Source: Candidatus Alistipes avicola
Lineage (GTDB): Bacteria; Bacteroidota; Bacteroidia; Bacteroidales; Rikenellaceae
NCBI GenBank assembly: GCA_019118565.1
Contig: DWYR01000009.1
Location: 62,001-126,000 of the forward strand
Direction: 5' to 3'
Length of the DNA: 64,000 nucleotides
Below, one piece after another: positions 54,477-63,166 of this stretch. The notes under the pieces are model-generated. The model was not told the DNA's origin, made no database searches, and saw only the letters and a list, made by a program, of their open reading frames with translations. Positions within the stretch are counted from its first letter, which is position 1. Each line of letters opens with the position of its first letter. The translations under genes and the position numbers were made by a program.

Positions 54477-56930
54477 TTATCTCTTGATAATCGTACGTGA
54501 GATACGAGTCCCATTATAATTTATATCGACCAAATAGGTTCCGGGAGCGAATCCGGAAACATCCAGAGTAAGAGGATGCCCTTTCGAGAAAACGACGCTC
54601 TGGTTAAGTTCCTCCCATCCCACGGAATTGAGGATCCGGATTGTCGCCGCACCCGACTGATTCGCTAAAAAGTTCAATACGTCGACACAGGGATTGGGGT
54701 AGAGGTCCAGAGTCAATTCGCCCGGAGCAGGAGCCTCTTCGATCGTATAGGAGATTGTCCGAGAGGTCGAAGCGGTGTCATTGTAGACATTGATTCGGGC
54801 CGTATAGGAGCCTGCCGTGTATTTCGATGCATCGATGGTCAACGTCAAAACATTATTTGCAAAAGAGGTCGCGATGCGATTCGTGTCGTCCTGTACCTCC
54901 CAGTTCGTAAAATTCGAAAGTGTGTATTGAAGCGTCTTCACCTGACCGGCATCCATCGTGAACGAATCGGACTGACCCTGTGCGGGCGTGATGGTCGGGG
55001 GTTGGGTGCCGGATGGATCTACGACCGTACAAGTAATCGTCCGTGTCGTGGAGGAACTCTCGTTCGAAGCGATCAGTTCGACCGTATATTTACCGGGAGT
55101 AAAACGCGACCCTTCGAAGGTCAGCGATACTTTGTCCCCGGAAATAGAGTACGTCACCTGCCCGCTGACATCATTCACTCTCCAGTCCGTATAGTTGGCC
55201 AGCGTGTAAAACAGGGTTTTCGTCTCGTCGACAGACAGTGAGAACGAATCGCTTTGTCCCGATTCGGAAGTAATGGTAGGAGCTTCGGGAGCGGGCGTAT
55301 GTCCGGCATCGACCGCAGCTCCGGCATCAACCAACGCACCGATACGCCCGGCGTATTTCGAAGGCTGGTAAGAATCGATGTTGCGTGCGGTTCCGAGCAG
55401 AATCTCTTTACACTCCTGTTGCGTGAAGCCGGGTTGGCCGAATTGAGAGACGATCAGAGCCGCCACTCCTGAAACATGCGGACAAGCCATCGAAGTTCCC
55501 TGCATATAACCATAACCGGTCTCCTCGACATAGTCGATCATAATCGGCTCCGTGTACCCTTCGTAGGTTGTATAGACGAAATTCTGTCCGTTATACAGGT
55601 CCGTCGGGATAGTACTCAGGTTGTACCCCTGATTGTAGGGAATATCTCGACTGGAAGAAGCCCAGGCACCGCCACCCGGAGCGGCAATATCCACCGTCGA
55701 GCCGTAATTCGTATAAGAAGCCGCTTCGTAGTTGCAAGAGATCGACGATACGCTGATGCAGGCGCTGTATGCGGCCGGATAGGCGGGTTGCGCACTGTAT
55801 TCGTTACCGGCTGCGAAAGTGACGATCCCGCCTGCCATGGGACCCGTTTGAGTCTTCCCGTCGGGAGACATGCCGGCATAAGCGATAAAATAATCGATCG
55901 CATCCTTGATCGCCCGGTCGTAAGAGATCCACTGGCTCTCGCTGCCGAAAGCACCTGCAGCATATCCCCAGCTGTTCTGACAAATAACGGCACCATTGTC
56001 CGCCGCATATTTGATAGCTTGGGCCGTTTGATCGGTGTTGGCATCGTAATATCCGTTGGTGGGGTGGAAAATCTGACACGACATGATCTTCACGCCATCG
56101 CCGTTACCCGTTCCTCCGGCAATACCCGAAATTCCGATTCCGTTGTTGTTTACCGCAGCAATCGTTCCGGCGACATGTGTTCCGTGTCCTTCGCCCCAGG
56201 TAATGGAGGAATTGTTGCCCGAGCAGAAATTCCGACCGATACCGCTCCACATGTTGGCGGCCAGATCGGGATGAGTATATTGTACGCCCTCGTCTACGAC
56301 AGCAACAATCACATCGTTGCGGCCCGCTGTTTTTTTCCATGCCGGGATCACGTTGACATCGGCTCCGCTGACCGCTTTCGTATTAATTGAACCGTCATTG
56401 TAAAGAGGCCACTGTCTGAAGAAAAGCGGGTCGTTGAAAGGGTAGTTCGACGGCACGGCGTGCTCGCTGACCGAACCAAACACATAGATGGAAGGTGCGG
56501 TACCGGCCGTGTGCATCCGATAGGCGCGTTTGATACGCAGCGGCACTTCGACATGAGTTACGCCGGGAATATTGCCGAAATCCCTTTTGATCTGTTCGCC
56601 GTCTCCTTCGAAGGTTATCGTATACCACAAATCAAGCCCCGATTCACGGGTTCTTTCAGCACATCCGTTATCATCGAACAATCGCTTCATCTCAATGACA
56701 TGATAACGCCGACACAATTCATCAAACGAGATATTGCCGGTTGCCAACTCTCCGCTACGAGTCCGAGTGATGCGTATGGCATCAGCGGTTTCTCGATCGA
56801 GTTTCATGCGAATCGTTCCCTCGACCATTCCGTTATTCTCGGAAGGCGGTGGTTGAATTGGATCAAAATCTTTCTGGCATGCAACCGAAAGCACCAATAA
56901 AGATAATAGGAGTAAACGTCTTATTACCAT
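54477..56930 (-). CDS. S8 serine protease with T9SS C-terminal sorting domain (paralog 2)
   Basis: 817 residues, signal with lipobox VLSVAC (Cys18). The protease is close to paralog 1: Asp213 (VVDEGVQ), His249, Asn376 and Ser480. An insertion of about 35 residues (PYNQGYNLSTIPTDLYNGQ to YVEETGYGYM) lies before the Ser motif. After the protease, two copies of the GQSD beta module (about 551-635 and 646-730) precede the DLYPNPCVDVL tail at 742; paralog 1 has only one copy. First gene of a probable three-gene unit (paralog 2, paralog 1, PorV-like). A lipobox together with a T9SS tail is a mixed export signal. Confidence 0.93.
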   Translation of the reverse strand: MVIRRLLLLSLLVLSVACQKDFDPIQPPPSENNGMVEGTIRMKLDRETADAIRITRTRSGELATGNISFDELCRRYHVIEMKRLFDDNGCAERTRESGLDLWYTITFEGDGEQIKRDFGNIPGVTHVEVPLRIKRAYRMHTAGTAPSIYVFGSVSEHAVPSNYPFNDPLFFRQWPLYNDGSINTKAVSGADVNVIPAWKKTAGRNDVIVAVVDEGVQYTHPDLAANMWSGIGRNFCSGNNSSITWGEGHGTHVAGTIAAVNNNGIGISGIAGGTGNGDGVKIMSCQIFHPTNGYYDANTDQTAQAIKYAADNGAVICQNSWGYAAGAFGSESQWISYDRAIKDAIDYFIAYAGMSPDGKTQTGPMAGGIVTFAAGNEYSAQPAYPAAYSACISVSSISCNYEAASYTNYGSTVDIAAPGGGAWASSSRDIPYNQGYNLSTIPTDLYNGQNFVYTTYEGYTEPIMIDYVEETGYGYMQGTSMACPHVSGVAALIVSQFGQPGFTQQECKEILLGTARNIDSYQPSKYAGRIGALVDAGAAVDAGHTPAPEAPTITSESGQSDSFSLSVDETKTLFYTLANYTDWRVNDVSGQVTYSISGDKVSLTFEGSRFTPGKYTVELIASNESSSTTRTITCTVVDPSGTQPPTITPAQGQSDSFTMDAGQVKTLQYTLSNFTNWEVQDDTNRIATSFANNVLTLTIDASKYTAGSYTARINVYNDTASTSRTISYTIEEAPAPGELTLDLYPNPCVDVLNFLANQSGAATIRILNSVGWEELNQSVVFSKGHPLTLDVSGFAPGTYLVDINYNGTRISRTIIKR

Positions 56931-57037
56931 AGTTGTACGTTTAGAGGTTATGTAATTGACTTATAGACATGAAGAGGAGGCTGGCTTGCCCAACCTCCTC
57001 TTGCGACGGTCTTTTGTAATGTGGAAATGAATAATTC

Positions 57038-57784
57038 TTAGCAATTCATCGCACCGCAGCAGTGGATAACCTGTCCGCTTACATACGAAGACAGATCGGA
57101 GGCAAGGAAAAGAGCAACCTTTGCGACATCTTCCGGGGTTCCGCCACGACGCAACGGGATCTGCTGATACCAACCCTGTTTTACCTCTTCGGGCAGGGCA
57201 TTGGTCATCTCGGTAATGATGAAGCCCGGGGCAATCGCATTGGCACGGATACCGCGCGGGCCCATCTCCTTGGCGATTGATTTGGCCAGACCGATCATAC
57301 CTGCCTTCGAGGCGGAGTAGTTGCACTGACCGGCATTACCGCTGACACCCACAACCGAAGACATATTGATGATCGAGCCACCCTTTTGACGGGCCATGAT
57401 CGGAGTGACGGCATGAATGAAGTTGAAGGCCGATTTCAGATTGACGTTCAATACGGCATCCCACTGAGCCTCGCTCATGCGCATCATCAAACCGTCCTTG
57501 GTGATACCGGCATTGTTGACCAGGATGTCGATTCGACCAAAATCCTTCATAATCTCGTCGATCACCTTATGCGTCTCTTCGAAATTGGCTGCATTCGAAG
57601 CATATCCTTTGGCTTTGATACCGAACGCAGCGAGTTCTTCCTCCGTCTTTTTCCCGTTCTCATCGATAACCAAATCCGTAAAAGCCACATTGGCTCCCTC
57701 TTTGGCAAATTGCAAGGCGATGGCTTTCCCAATACCTCTGGCAGCTCCGGTTACAACGGCTACCTTTCCTTCCAATAATTTCAT
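57038..57784 (-). CDS. fabG: 3-oxoacyl-ACP reductase
   Basis: 248 residues, short-chain dehydrogenase/reductase. Cofactor motif TGAARGIGK (residues 12-20) indicates NADP(H); the catalytic set is Ser142 or Ser143 in NMSSVVG, Tyr156 and Lys160 (YSASK). PGFIITEMT is the typical FabG C-terminal motif. It reduces beta-ketoacyl-ACP in fatty acid elongation. The end (CCGAMNC) differs from the usual GGxxM by the Cys pair. Isolated, with no other fab genes nearby. It is divergent from glyA. Confidence 0.93.
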   Translation of the reverse strand: MKLLEGKVAVVTGAARGIGKAIALQFAKEGANVAFTDLVIDENGKKTEEELAAFGIKAKGYASNAANFEETHKVIDEIMKDFGRIDILVNNAGITKDGLMMRMSEAQWDAVLNVNLKSAFNFIHAVTPIMARQKGGSIINMSSVVGVSGNAGQCNYSASKAGMIGLAKSIAKEMGPRGIRANAIAPGFIITEMTNALPEEVKQGWYQQIPLRRGGTPEDVAKVALFLASDLSSYVSGQVIHCCGAMNC

Positions 57785-58044
57785 CTTTTTGTAAATTTTA
57801 AGTTGTCAATTGAATATTTCATATTCATAATTTTTCATCTCAGAATCCATCTTATCATAAGATAATCAGGAACATATATCTTATATGGAAAACAAATGCG
57901 GGCGATAAAAAAACGCATCTGCGAATGCAATCCATATTTCGATACATTTTACAAATATACAAAAAAATTTAATTTTTGTAATTCCACAAAATCTTCGTAT
58001 CTTTGGAATCTGAAAAAAACTCTTAATAAATCATTCTATCGATC
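57785..58044. other. fabG-glyA divergent intergenic region
   Basis: AT-rich. It holds the glyA promoter and a minus-strand -7 box (TATATTTG, 57959-57952) for fabG, plus a short palindrome ATCTTAT-C-ATAAGAT at 57850-57864. No gene is visible. Confidence 0.6.
57975..58005 (+). promoter_or_regulatory. Promoter of glyA
   Basis: TTTG (57975-57978), 19-nt spacer, TATCTTTG (57998-58005). Confidence 0.78.
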
Positions 58045-59325
58045 ATGAAGAGAGATTCTCAAGTATTCGACCTCATTAACGAGGAACGTAGCCGTCAGAC
58101 GCACGGCATCGAATTGATTGCTTCCGAAAACTTTGTCAGCGATCAGGTAATGGAGGCCATGGGCTCCGTCCTGACGAACAAATATGCGGAAGGTTATCCC
58201 GCTGCACGTTATTATGGCGGTTGCCAGGTGGTAGATAAGGTAGAGAACCTGGCTATCGAGCGTGTTTGCAAGCTCTATGGCGCTGAGTACGCAAACGTAC
58301 AGCCCCACTCAGGTGCACAGGCCAACATGGCTGTATTCTACGCCGTACTGAAACCGGGCGACACGTTCATGGGTCTCGACCTGGCACACGGTGGTCACCT
58401 TTCACACGGTTCGCCGGTAAACATGTCCGGTACCTACTTCAAGGCGATCGGCTATCAGCTCAACGAGGCTACCGGTAAGGTAGACTACGACGACATGGAG
58501 CGCAAAGCCCTGGAGTTCAAGCCCAAAATGATCGTCGGCGGTGCTTCGGCTTACTCGCGTGAGTGGGATTACAAACGTATGCGTGAGATCGCAGACAAGA
58601 TCGGCGCTATCCTGATGATCGACATGGCCCACACGGCAGGTCTGATCGCAGCCGGTTTGCTCGACAACCCTGTAAAATACGCTCACATCGTAACCTCTAC
58701 GACGCACAAGACCCTTCGTGGTCCCCGTGGCGGTATCATCCTGATGGGTAAAGACTTCGAGAACCCCTGGGGCTTGAAGACTCCGAAAGGCGTAACCAAG
58801 ATGATGTCGCAGATCCTGAACTCGGCCGTATTCCCCGGAATCCAGGGCGGTCCGCTGGAGCACGTAATCGCTGCGAAAGCCGTTGCTTTCGGCGAGGCGC
58901 TTGACCCCAGCTACAAAGAGTATCAGACGCAGGTTAAGAAGAATGCCGCTGCCATGGCCGAGGCGTTCATCAAACGTGGCTACAAGATCGTATCGGGCGG
59001 TACGGATAACCACCTGATGTTGGTTGACCTTCGTACGAAGTTCCCCGATCTGACGGGTAAACTGGCTGAGAAATGCCTGGTTGCTGCCGACATTACGACC
59101 AACAAGAACATGGTTCCGTTCGACAGCCGTTCTGCATTCCAGACTTCGGGTCTGCGTTTCGGTACGCCGGCTATCACCACCCGTGGGTTGAAAGAGGACA
59201 AGATGGACGAGATCGTTGCATTGATCGACCGCGTACTGAGCGATCCTGAGAACGAGGCAAATATCGCTGCCGTTCGCAAGGAGGTTAATGAGATGATGGC
59301 GAACTATCCGCTCTTCGCATGGTAA
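58045..59325 (+). CDS. glyA: Serine hydroxymethyltransferase
   Basis: 426 residues. [20 protein letters not shown] is the canonical N terminus, and Lys222 in [14 protein letters not shown] binds PLP. It interconverts serine plus THF and glycine plus 5,10-methylene-THF. Strong codon bias (GGT, CGT, CTG) like the hut genes predicts high expression. It has a consensus promoter and is followed by a DUF2461 gene after 14 nt. Confidence 0.97.
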   Translation: MKRDSQVFDLINEERSRQTHGIELIASENFVSDQVMEAMGSVLTNKYAEGYPAARYYGGCQVVDKVENLAIERVCKLYGAEYANVQPHSGAQANMAVFYAVLKPGDTFMGLDLAHGGHLSHGSPVNMSGTYFKAIGYQLNEATGKVDYDDMERKALEFKPKMIVGGASAYSREWDYKRMREIADKIGAILMIDMAHTAGLIAAGLLDNPVKYAHIVTSTTHKTLRGPRGGIILMGKDFENPWGLKTPKGVTKMMSQILNSAVFPGIQGGPLEHVIAAKAVAFGEALDPSYKEYQTQVKKNAAAMAEAFIKRGYKIVSGGTDNHLMLVDLRTKFPDLTGKLAEKCLVAADITTNKNMVPFDSRSAFQTSGLRFGTPAITTRGLKEDKMDEIVALIDRVLSDPENEANIAAVRKEVNEMMANYPLFAW

Positions 59326-59339
59326 TAGCGTAATGCGTA

Positions 59340-60026
59340 ATGAAGGAGGTTGTTGAATTTCTGACACTCCTGCACGCAAACAACGACAAGGCCTGGTTTG
59401 ACGCTCACAAAGAGTCGTACAAACAGGCCTTGTCCTGTTTTCAGGAGTTTACGACCCGGCTCATCGACGGAATTTCCCGATTCGATCCGATGGTAGCGGG
59501 GCTTACGGTCAAGGATTGTACCTATCGCATTTACCGGGATGTCCGGTTCAGTGCGGACAAATCGCCCTATAAGACCCATATGGGGGCCTTTATTGCCCCG
59601 CACGGGAAGAAGGCGGGGTATGCCGGATACTATTTCCACCTGGAGCCGGTCTACGATGCAGGTTCGTGGTCGCAGGGCAGTCTGCTCTATGCCGGTCTGC
59701 ACTGTCCGCTGCCACAGGTGCTGCAAAGTGTCCGGGAGGAGATTGTCGATAATGGCGCGGAAATTGAGGAGGCTATTCATACGGCCAAAGGTTTCTCACT
59801 CGACGAATCGGAGAAGCTCAAGCGACTGCCGAAGGGATACGCCCCCGGTTCACCCTACGACGAACTGTTAAAACTGAAAGAGATCGGATTGGTCAAACGG
59901 GTACCGATTGAATATGTGCTGAATGAGAACCTGCTGGAGAATGTCCTGAAGGATTTCCGAAGCACCTGCCCGCTGGTTTCCCAGTTAAATCGGGCCGTGC
60001 AATATGCTTACGAAGAGATGATGTAA
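59340..60026 (+). CDS. DUF2461 domain protein
   Basis: 228 residues, cytoplasmic. LTLLHANNDKAWFDAHKESY, YRIYRDVRFSADKSPYKTHMGA and AGYYFHLEP are the hallmark segments of DUF2461. RLPKGYAPGSPYDELLKLK is also typical. The function is unknown across bacteria. It follows glyA and precedes an esterase-like lipoprotein, probably in the same transcript. Confidence 0.9.
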   Translation: MKEVVEFLTLLHANNDKAWFDAHKESYKQALSCFQEFTTRLIDGISRFDPMVAGLTVKDCTYRIYRDVRFSADKSPYKTHMGAFIAPHGKKAGYAGYYFHLEPVYDAGSWSQGSLLYAGLHCPLPQVLQSVREEIVDNGAEIEEAIHTAKGFSLDESEKLKRLPKGYAPGSPYDELLKLKEIGLVKRVPIEYVLNENLLENVLKDFRSTCPLVSQLNRAVQYAYEEMM

Positions 60027-60038
60027 AACTGATTCGAT

Positions 60039-60998
60039 ATGAAAAAGAGTATTTTATTTCTATTAGTTGCGGCCCTGTTCGCCGCAGGTTGCTGCAAGCA
60101 GCAGACGGCACCGCAGATAACCAAGGAGACGCTCCTTTATGCCGTGAAGGGGAATGACAGCCTCTACCTGGACCACTATACGATGGAGGTCGGCGACGAT
60201 GCCCGTCCATGTCTGCTTTTCGTATTTGGCGGTGGTTTCATCTCCGGTACCCGCGATAATGCGAAGTATCTCCCGTTCTTCGAATATATGGTCAATCAGG
60301 GATACGACGTGGTAGCGATCGACTACCGCTTGGGGTTGAAAAAGATCGTCGAAGCGGGAGATCTGAGCCCCGAACGGATGATGCTCGGAATGGCCCAGAC
60401 GGTGATAATGGCTGTCGAGGACCTTTACGACGCAACGGCGTTTGTCGTTGACCGGGCTGATGAGTGGGGAGTGGACTCCTCCCAGATTATCAGCTGCGGA
60501 TCGAGTGCCGGGGCCATTACCGTCCTGCACGGCGAATATTACCTTTGCAACGACAATCCGCTCGCGCGCAAACACCTGCCTGCGGAGTTCCGTTATGCGG
60601 GTGTAATTTCGTTCGCCGGTGCGATTTTCGATATGGGAGAGAACCTGACGTGGAAAAACCATCCGGCACCAATGATGCTCTTCCACGGTGATGCCGATGC
60701 GAACGTTCCCTATGATGTGATCCGCGAGAGCGGTGTCGGATTCTTCGGATCGAAGTATATTGCCGGACAACTCCGAGAGATGGGATCTCCCTACTACTTC
60801 TATTCGTTCGACGGGAAGGATCACTGCATCGCCATCGATCCGATGGACGGGAACCGGGATACGATCGATGCCTTCCTCTCCAAACTGGTGGTGGACGAGG
60901 AGCCTTTGATGATCGATGTCGATCAGAAGACGATCGGAGCCCCCGAGGTGGAGAAGAACTTTACCCTGGAAACCTATATCCTCTCCAATTTCCAATAG
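60039..60998 (+). CDS. Alpha/beta-hydrolase lipoprotein (esterase-like)
   Basis: 319 residues. MKKSILFLLVAALFAAGC is a lipobox signal (Cys18). The oxyanion loop is FVFGGGFISGTRD (HGGG-like with FGGG), the nucleophile Ser lies in SCGSSAGAIT (G-x-S-x-G type), the acid in FHGDADANVP, and the His in DGKDHCIA. Predicted carboxylesterase/deacylase on the envelope surface. It starts 13 nt after the DUF2461 gene. A strong terminator follows. Confidence 0.85.
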   Translation: MKKSILFLLVAALFAAGCCKQQTAPQITKETLLYAVKGNDSLYLDHYTMEVGDDARPCLLFVFGGGFISGTRDNAKYLPFFEYMVNQGYDVVAIDYRLGLKKIVEAGDLSPERMMLGMAQTVIMAVEDLYDATAFVVDRADEWGVDSSQIISCGSSAGAITVLHGEYYLCNDNPLARKHLPAEFRYAGVISFAGAIFDMGENLTWKNHPAPMMLFHGDADANVPYDVIRESGVGFFGSKYIAGQLREMGSPYYFYSFDGKDHCIAIDPMDGNRDTIDAFLSKLVVDEEPLMIDVDQKTIGAPEVEKNFTLETYILSNFQ

Positions 60999-61016
60999 GG
61001 AGGATCGGGGTAGAGC

Positions 61017-61054
61017 AAAAAAAAGAACCGCTTGAAATAAGCGGTTCTTTTTTT
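61017..61054. terminator. Bidirectional terminator between esterase gene and glmS
   Basis: 13-bp stem AAAAGAACCGCTT / AAGCGGTTCTTTT with a 5-nt loop, then a T run on both sides. Confidence 0.92.
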
Positions 61055-61070
61055 ATGCCTCTTTGTTTTT

Positions 61071-62915
61071 TTACTCGACCGTTACCGATTTTGCCAGATT
61101 TCGAGGCTGGTCCACATCACGTCCCTTGCTTACGGCGATATGGTAGGCAAGCAGCTGTAGCGGTATCGACACAACGATCGGCATCAGGCATTCGGCAACC
61201 ATCGGCACCTCGATGCAGTAGTCCGAATTCTTACGCATCTCCGTGTCACCCTTGGCGATAATCGTAATAACCTTTCCGCCACGTGCCTTGATCTCCTCGA
61301 TGTTGCTGGCCGTCTTTTCATACGTATGATCGGGGGTTGCGATGGCAATGGTCGGTAACTCGGAGTCGATCAACGCGATCGGACCGTGCTTCATCTCGGC
61401 AGCCGGATAACCTTCGGCATGGATATACGAGATCTCCTTGAGCTTGAGTGCACCTTCCAGAGCCGAGGGGTAGTTGTATCCGCGCCCCAAATAGATAAAG
61501 TTATGCGCATAGGTAAATATCTTCGAGAAGTCCTCGATGCTGTCGTTAAGCTTCAAGACCTCCTCGATGACTGCCGGAAGTTCCATCAGATGCTTGGCCA
61601 CCTCGTGTGCCGTTTCGGCCGTAATCGTCCCTTTGGCGCGAGCAATCGTCAGTGCCATCATGGTCAGAACGGTAACCTGTCCCGTAAAGGCTTTCGTAGA
61701 GGCTACGCCGATCTCCGGACCGACATGGATATAGGTTCCCGAATCGGTTGCCCGGGCGATCGAAGATCCGACTACATTGCAAACGCCATAAACGAATGCT
61801 CCGCTCTGCTTGGCCAGCTCGATAGCCGCCAACGTATCGGCCGTCTCACCCGACTGCGATACGGCAATGACGATATCGTCCGGATAGATGACCGGGTTAC
61901 GATACCGGAATTCGGAGGCGTACTCCACCTCGACGGGAATACGGCAGAAATCCTCGAGCAGATATTCACCGATAAGCGATGCGTGCCACGAAGTTCCACA
62001 GGCGACGAAGATAATACGTCGAGCATTCAAAAACTTTTCCTGATTGTCCCGAATGCCGGAAAGGATTACATCATAGGTGTCGGGATTGATTCGGCCGCGA
62101 ATACAATCCACAATGGTTTTAGGCTGCTCGAAGATCTCTTTCAACATGAAGTGGGGATATCCTCCCTTCTCGAGCTGCGAGATACTGAGCTGCAACTTCT
62201 TGATGTCGATTTTACTCTCCTGATTATCGAGTGTGACGATTTTCAGCGGTTGGGTCCGGTTCATCACCACCACCTCTCCGTCATTCACATAAACGATACG
62301 ATCCGTATAATCCACGATCGAAGAGGCATCCGATCCCAGGAAATATTCATCTTCACCGATACCGATCACCATCGGGCTGCTGCGACGGGCAGCAATAATC
62401 TGATCCATATTCCCCCGCTCGACTACGGCGATCGCATAGGCCCCGATCACCTGTTTCAGAGCTTGCTGAACAGCCTCCAGGAGCGTACAATTGTTCGAAG
62501 AACGGATGTATTCGATCAGATTGACAAGGACCTCCGTATCCGTATCGCTTTTGAACGTATAACCATTTTCGATCAACGCTTCCTTCAAGATACGGTAATT
62601 TTCGATAATTCCGTTATGGATCAGAGCAATGTTGCCCGAATCGGAGTAGTGGGGATGGGCATTTACATCGTTCGGTTCACCGTGAGTCGCCCAACGGGTA
62701 TGGGCAATACCGATTGTCCCATCCAGGTCTTTCGTCTCGACGAATCGCTCCAGATCGACCACCTTCCCCTTGCTTTTAAATACATTCAGGACACCGTCTT
62801 TGTTTACCAATGCCAAACCGGCACTGTCATACCCTCGGTATTCCAAACGGTGGAGCCCCTTTATCAAAATGGGATAAGCCTGACGCTTACCTACATAACC
62901 AACAATTCCGCACAT
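61071..62915 (-). CDS. glmS: Glutamine-fructose-6-phosphate transaminase (isomerizing)
   Basis: 614 residues. N-terminal glutaminase MCGIVGYVG with nucleophile Cys2 and HRLEYRGYDSAGLAL; the C-terminal part has two SIS domains with VACGTSWHASLIGEYLLE and ends DVDQPRNLAKSVTVE. It makes glucosamine-6-phosphate for peptidoglycan and LPS. It is preceded on the minus strand by a -7 box at 62993-62986 and a hairpin-rich leader; no glmS ribozyme sequence is recognised. Confidence 0.97.
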   Translation of the reverse strand: MCGIVGYVGKRQAYPILIKGLHRLEYRGYDSAGLALVNKDGVLNVFKSKGKVVDLERFVETKDLDGTIGIAHTRWATHGEPNDVNAHPHYSDSGNIALIHNGIIENYRILKEALIENGYTFKSDTDTEVLVNLIEYIRSSNNCTLLEAVQQALKQVIGAYAIAVVERGNMDQIIAARRSSPMVIGIGEDEYFLGSDASSIVDYTDRIVYVNDGEVVVMNRTQPLKIVTLDNQESKIDIKKLQLSISQLEKGGYPHFMLKEIFEQPKTIVDCIRGRINPDTYDVILSGIRDNQEKFLNARRIIFVACGTSWHASLIGEYLLEDFCRIPVEVEYASEFRYRNPVIYPDDIVIAVSQSGETADTLAAIELAKQSGAFVYGVCNVVGSSIARATDSGTYIHVGPEIGVASTKAFTGQVTVLTMMALTIARAKGTITAETAHEVAKHLMELPAVIEEVLKLNDSIEDFSKIFTYAHNFIYLGRGYNYPSALEGALKLKEISYIHAEGYPAAEMKHGPIALIDSELPTIAIATPDHTYEKTASNIEEIKARGGKVITIIAKGDTEMRKNSDYCIEVPMVAECLMPIVVSIPLQLLAYHIAVSKGRDVDQPRNLAKSVTVE

Positions 62916-62985
62916 ATCGCTTGTGAAATGTATTATTTTACCGCATCAGCTATTGCCGATGCCTGGAATTTTCGATCCCGTGCAA

Positions 62986-62993
62986 CAAAAATA
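62986..62993 (-). promoter_or_regulatory. -7 box of glmS
   Basis: TATTTTTG on the minus strand. The leader contains a short hairpin (GCATC / GATGC). Confidence 0.5.
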
Positions 62994-63110
62994 GTGCAAA
63001 CAATGATAATGCCCGATTATATGATCCTTTCTCGCAGGATATATAATTTTGGCAAAGATACTTTTTTTAATCCATTTTAACGACGAAAAGTCTTTTTTCT
63101 TGCAATCTGC

Positions 63111-63153
63111 AAAAAAAGTCAGGAGAAGCCGATCGCTTCTCCTGACTTTTTTT
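63111..63153 (-). terminator. Terminator of the M20 dipeptidase gene
   Basis: 19-bp perfect stem (GTCAGGAGAAGC core) with a 5-nt loop; A run on one side and T run on the other. Perhaps the strongest terminator in the window. Confidence 0.93.
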
Positions 63154-63166
63154 CTCTCTGATTCTG

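Noticed and set aside
62916..63070. glmS ribozyme in the glmS leader
   Set aside because: No ribozyme core sequence was recognised; only a short hairpin. Ribozyme-controlled glmS is known from Firmicutes, not from this group.
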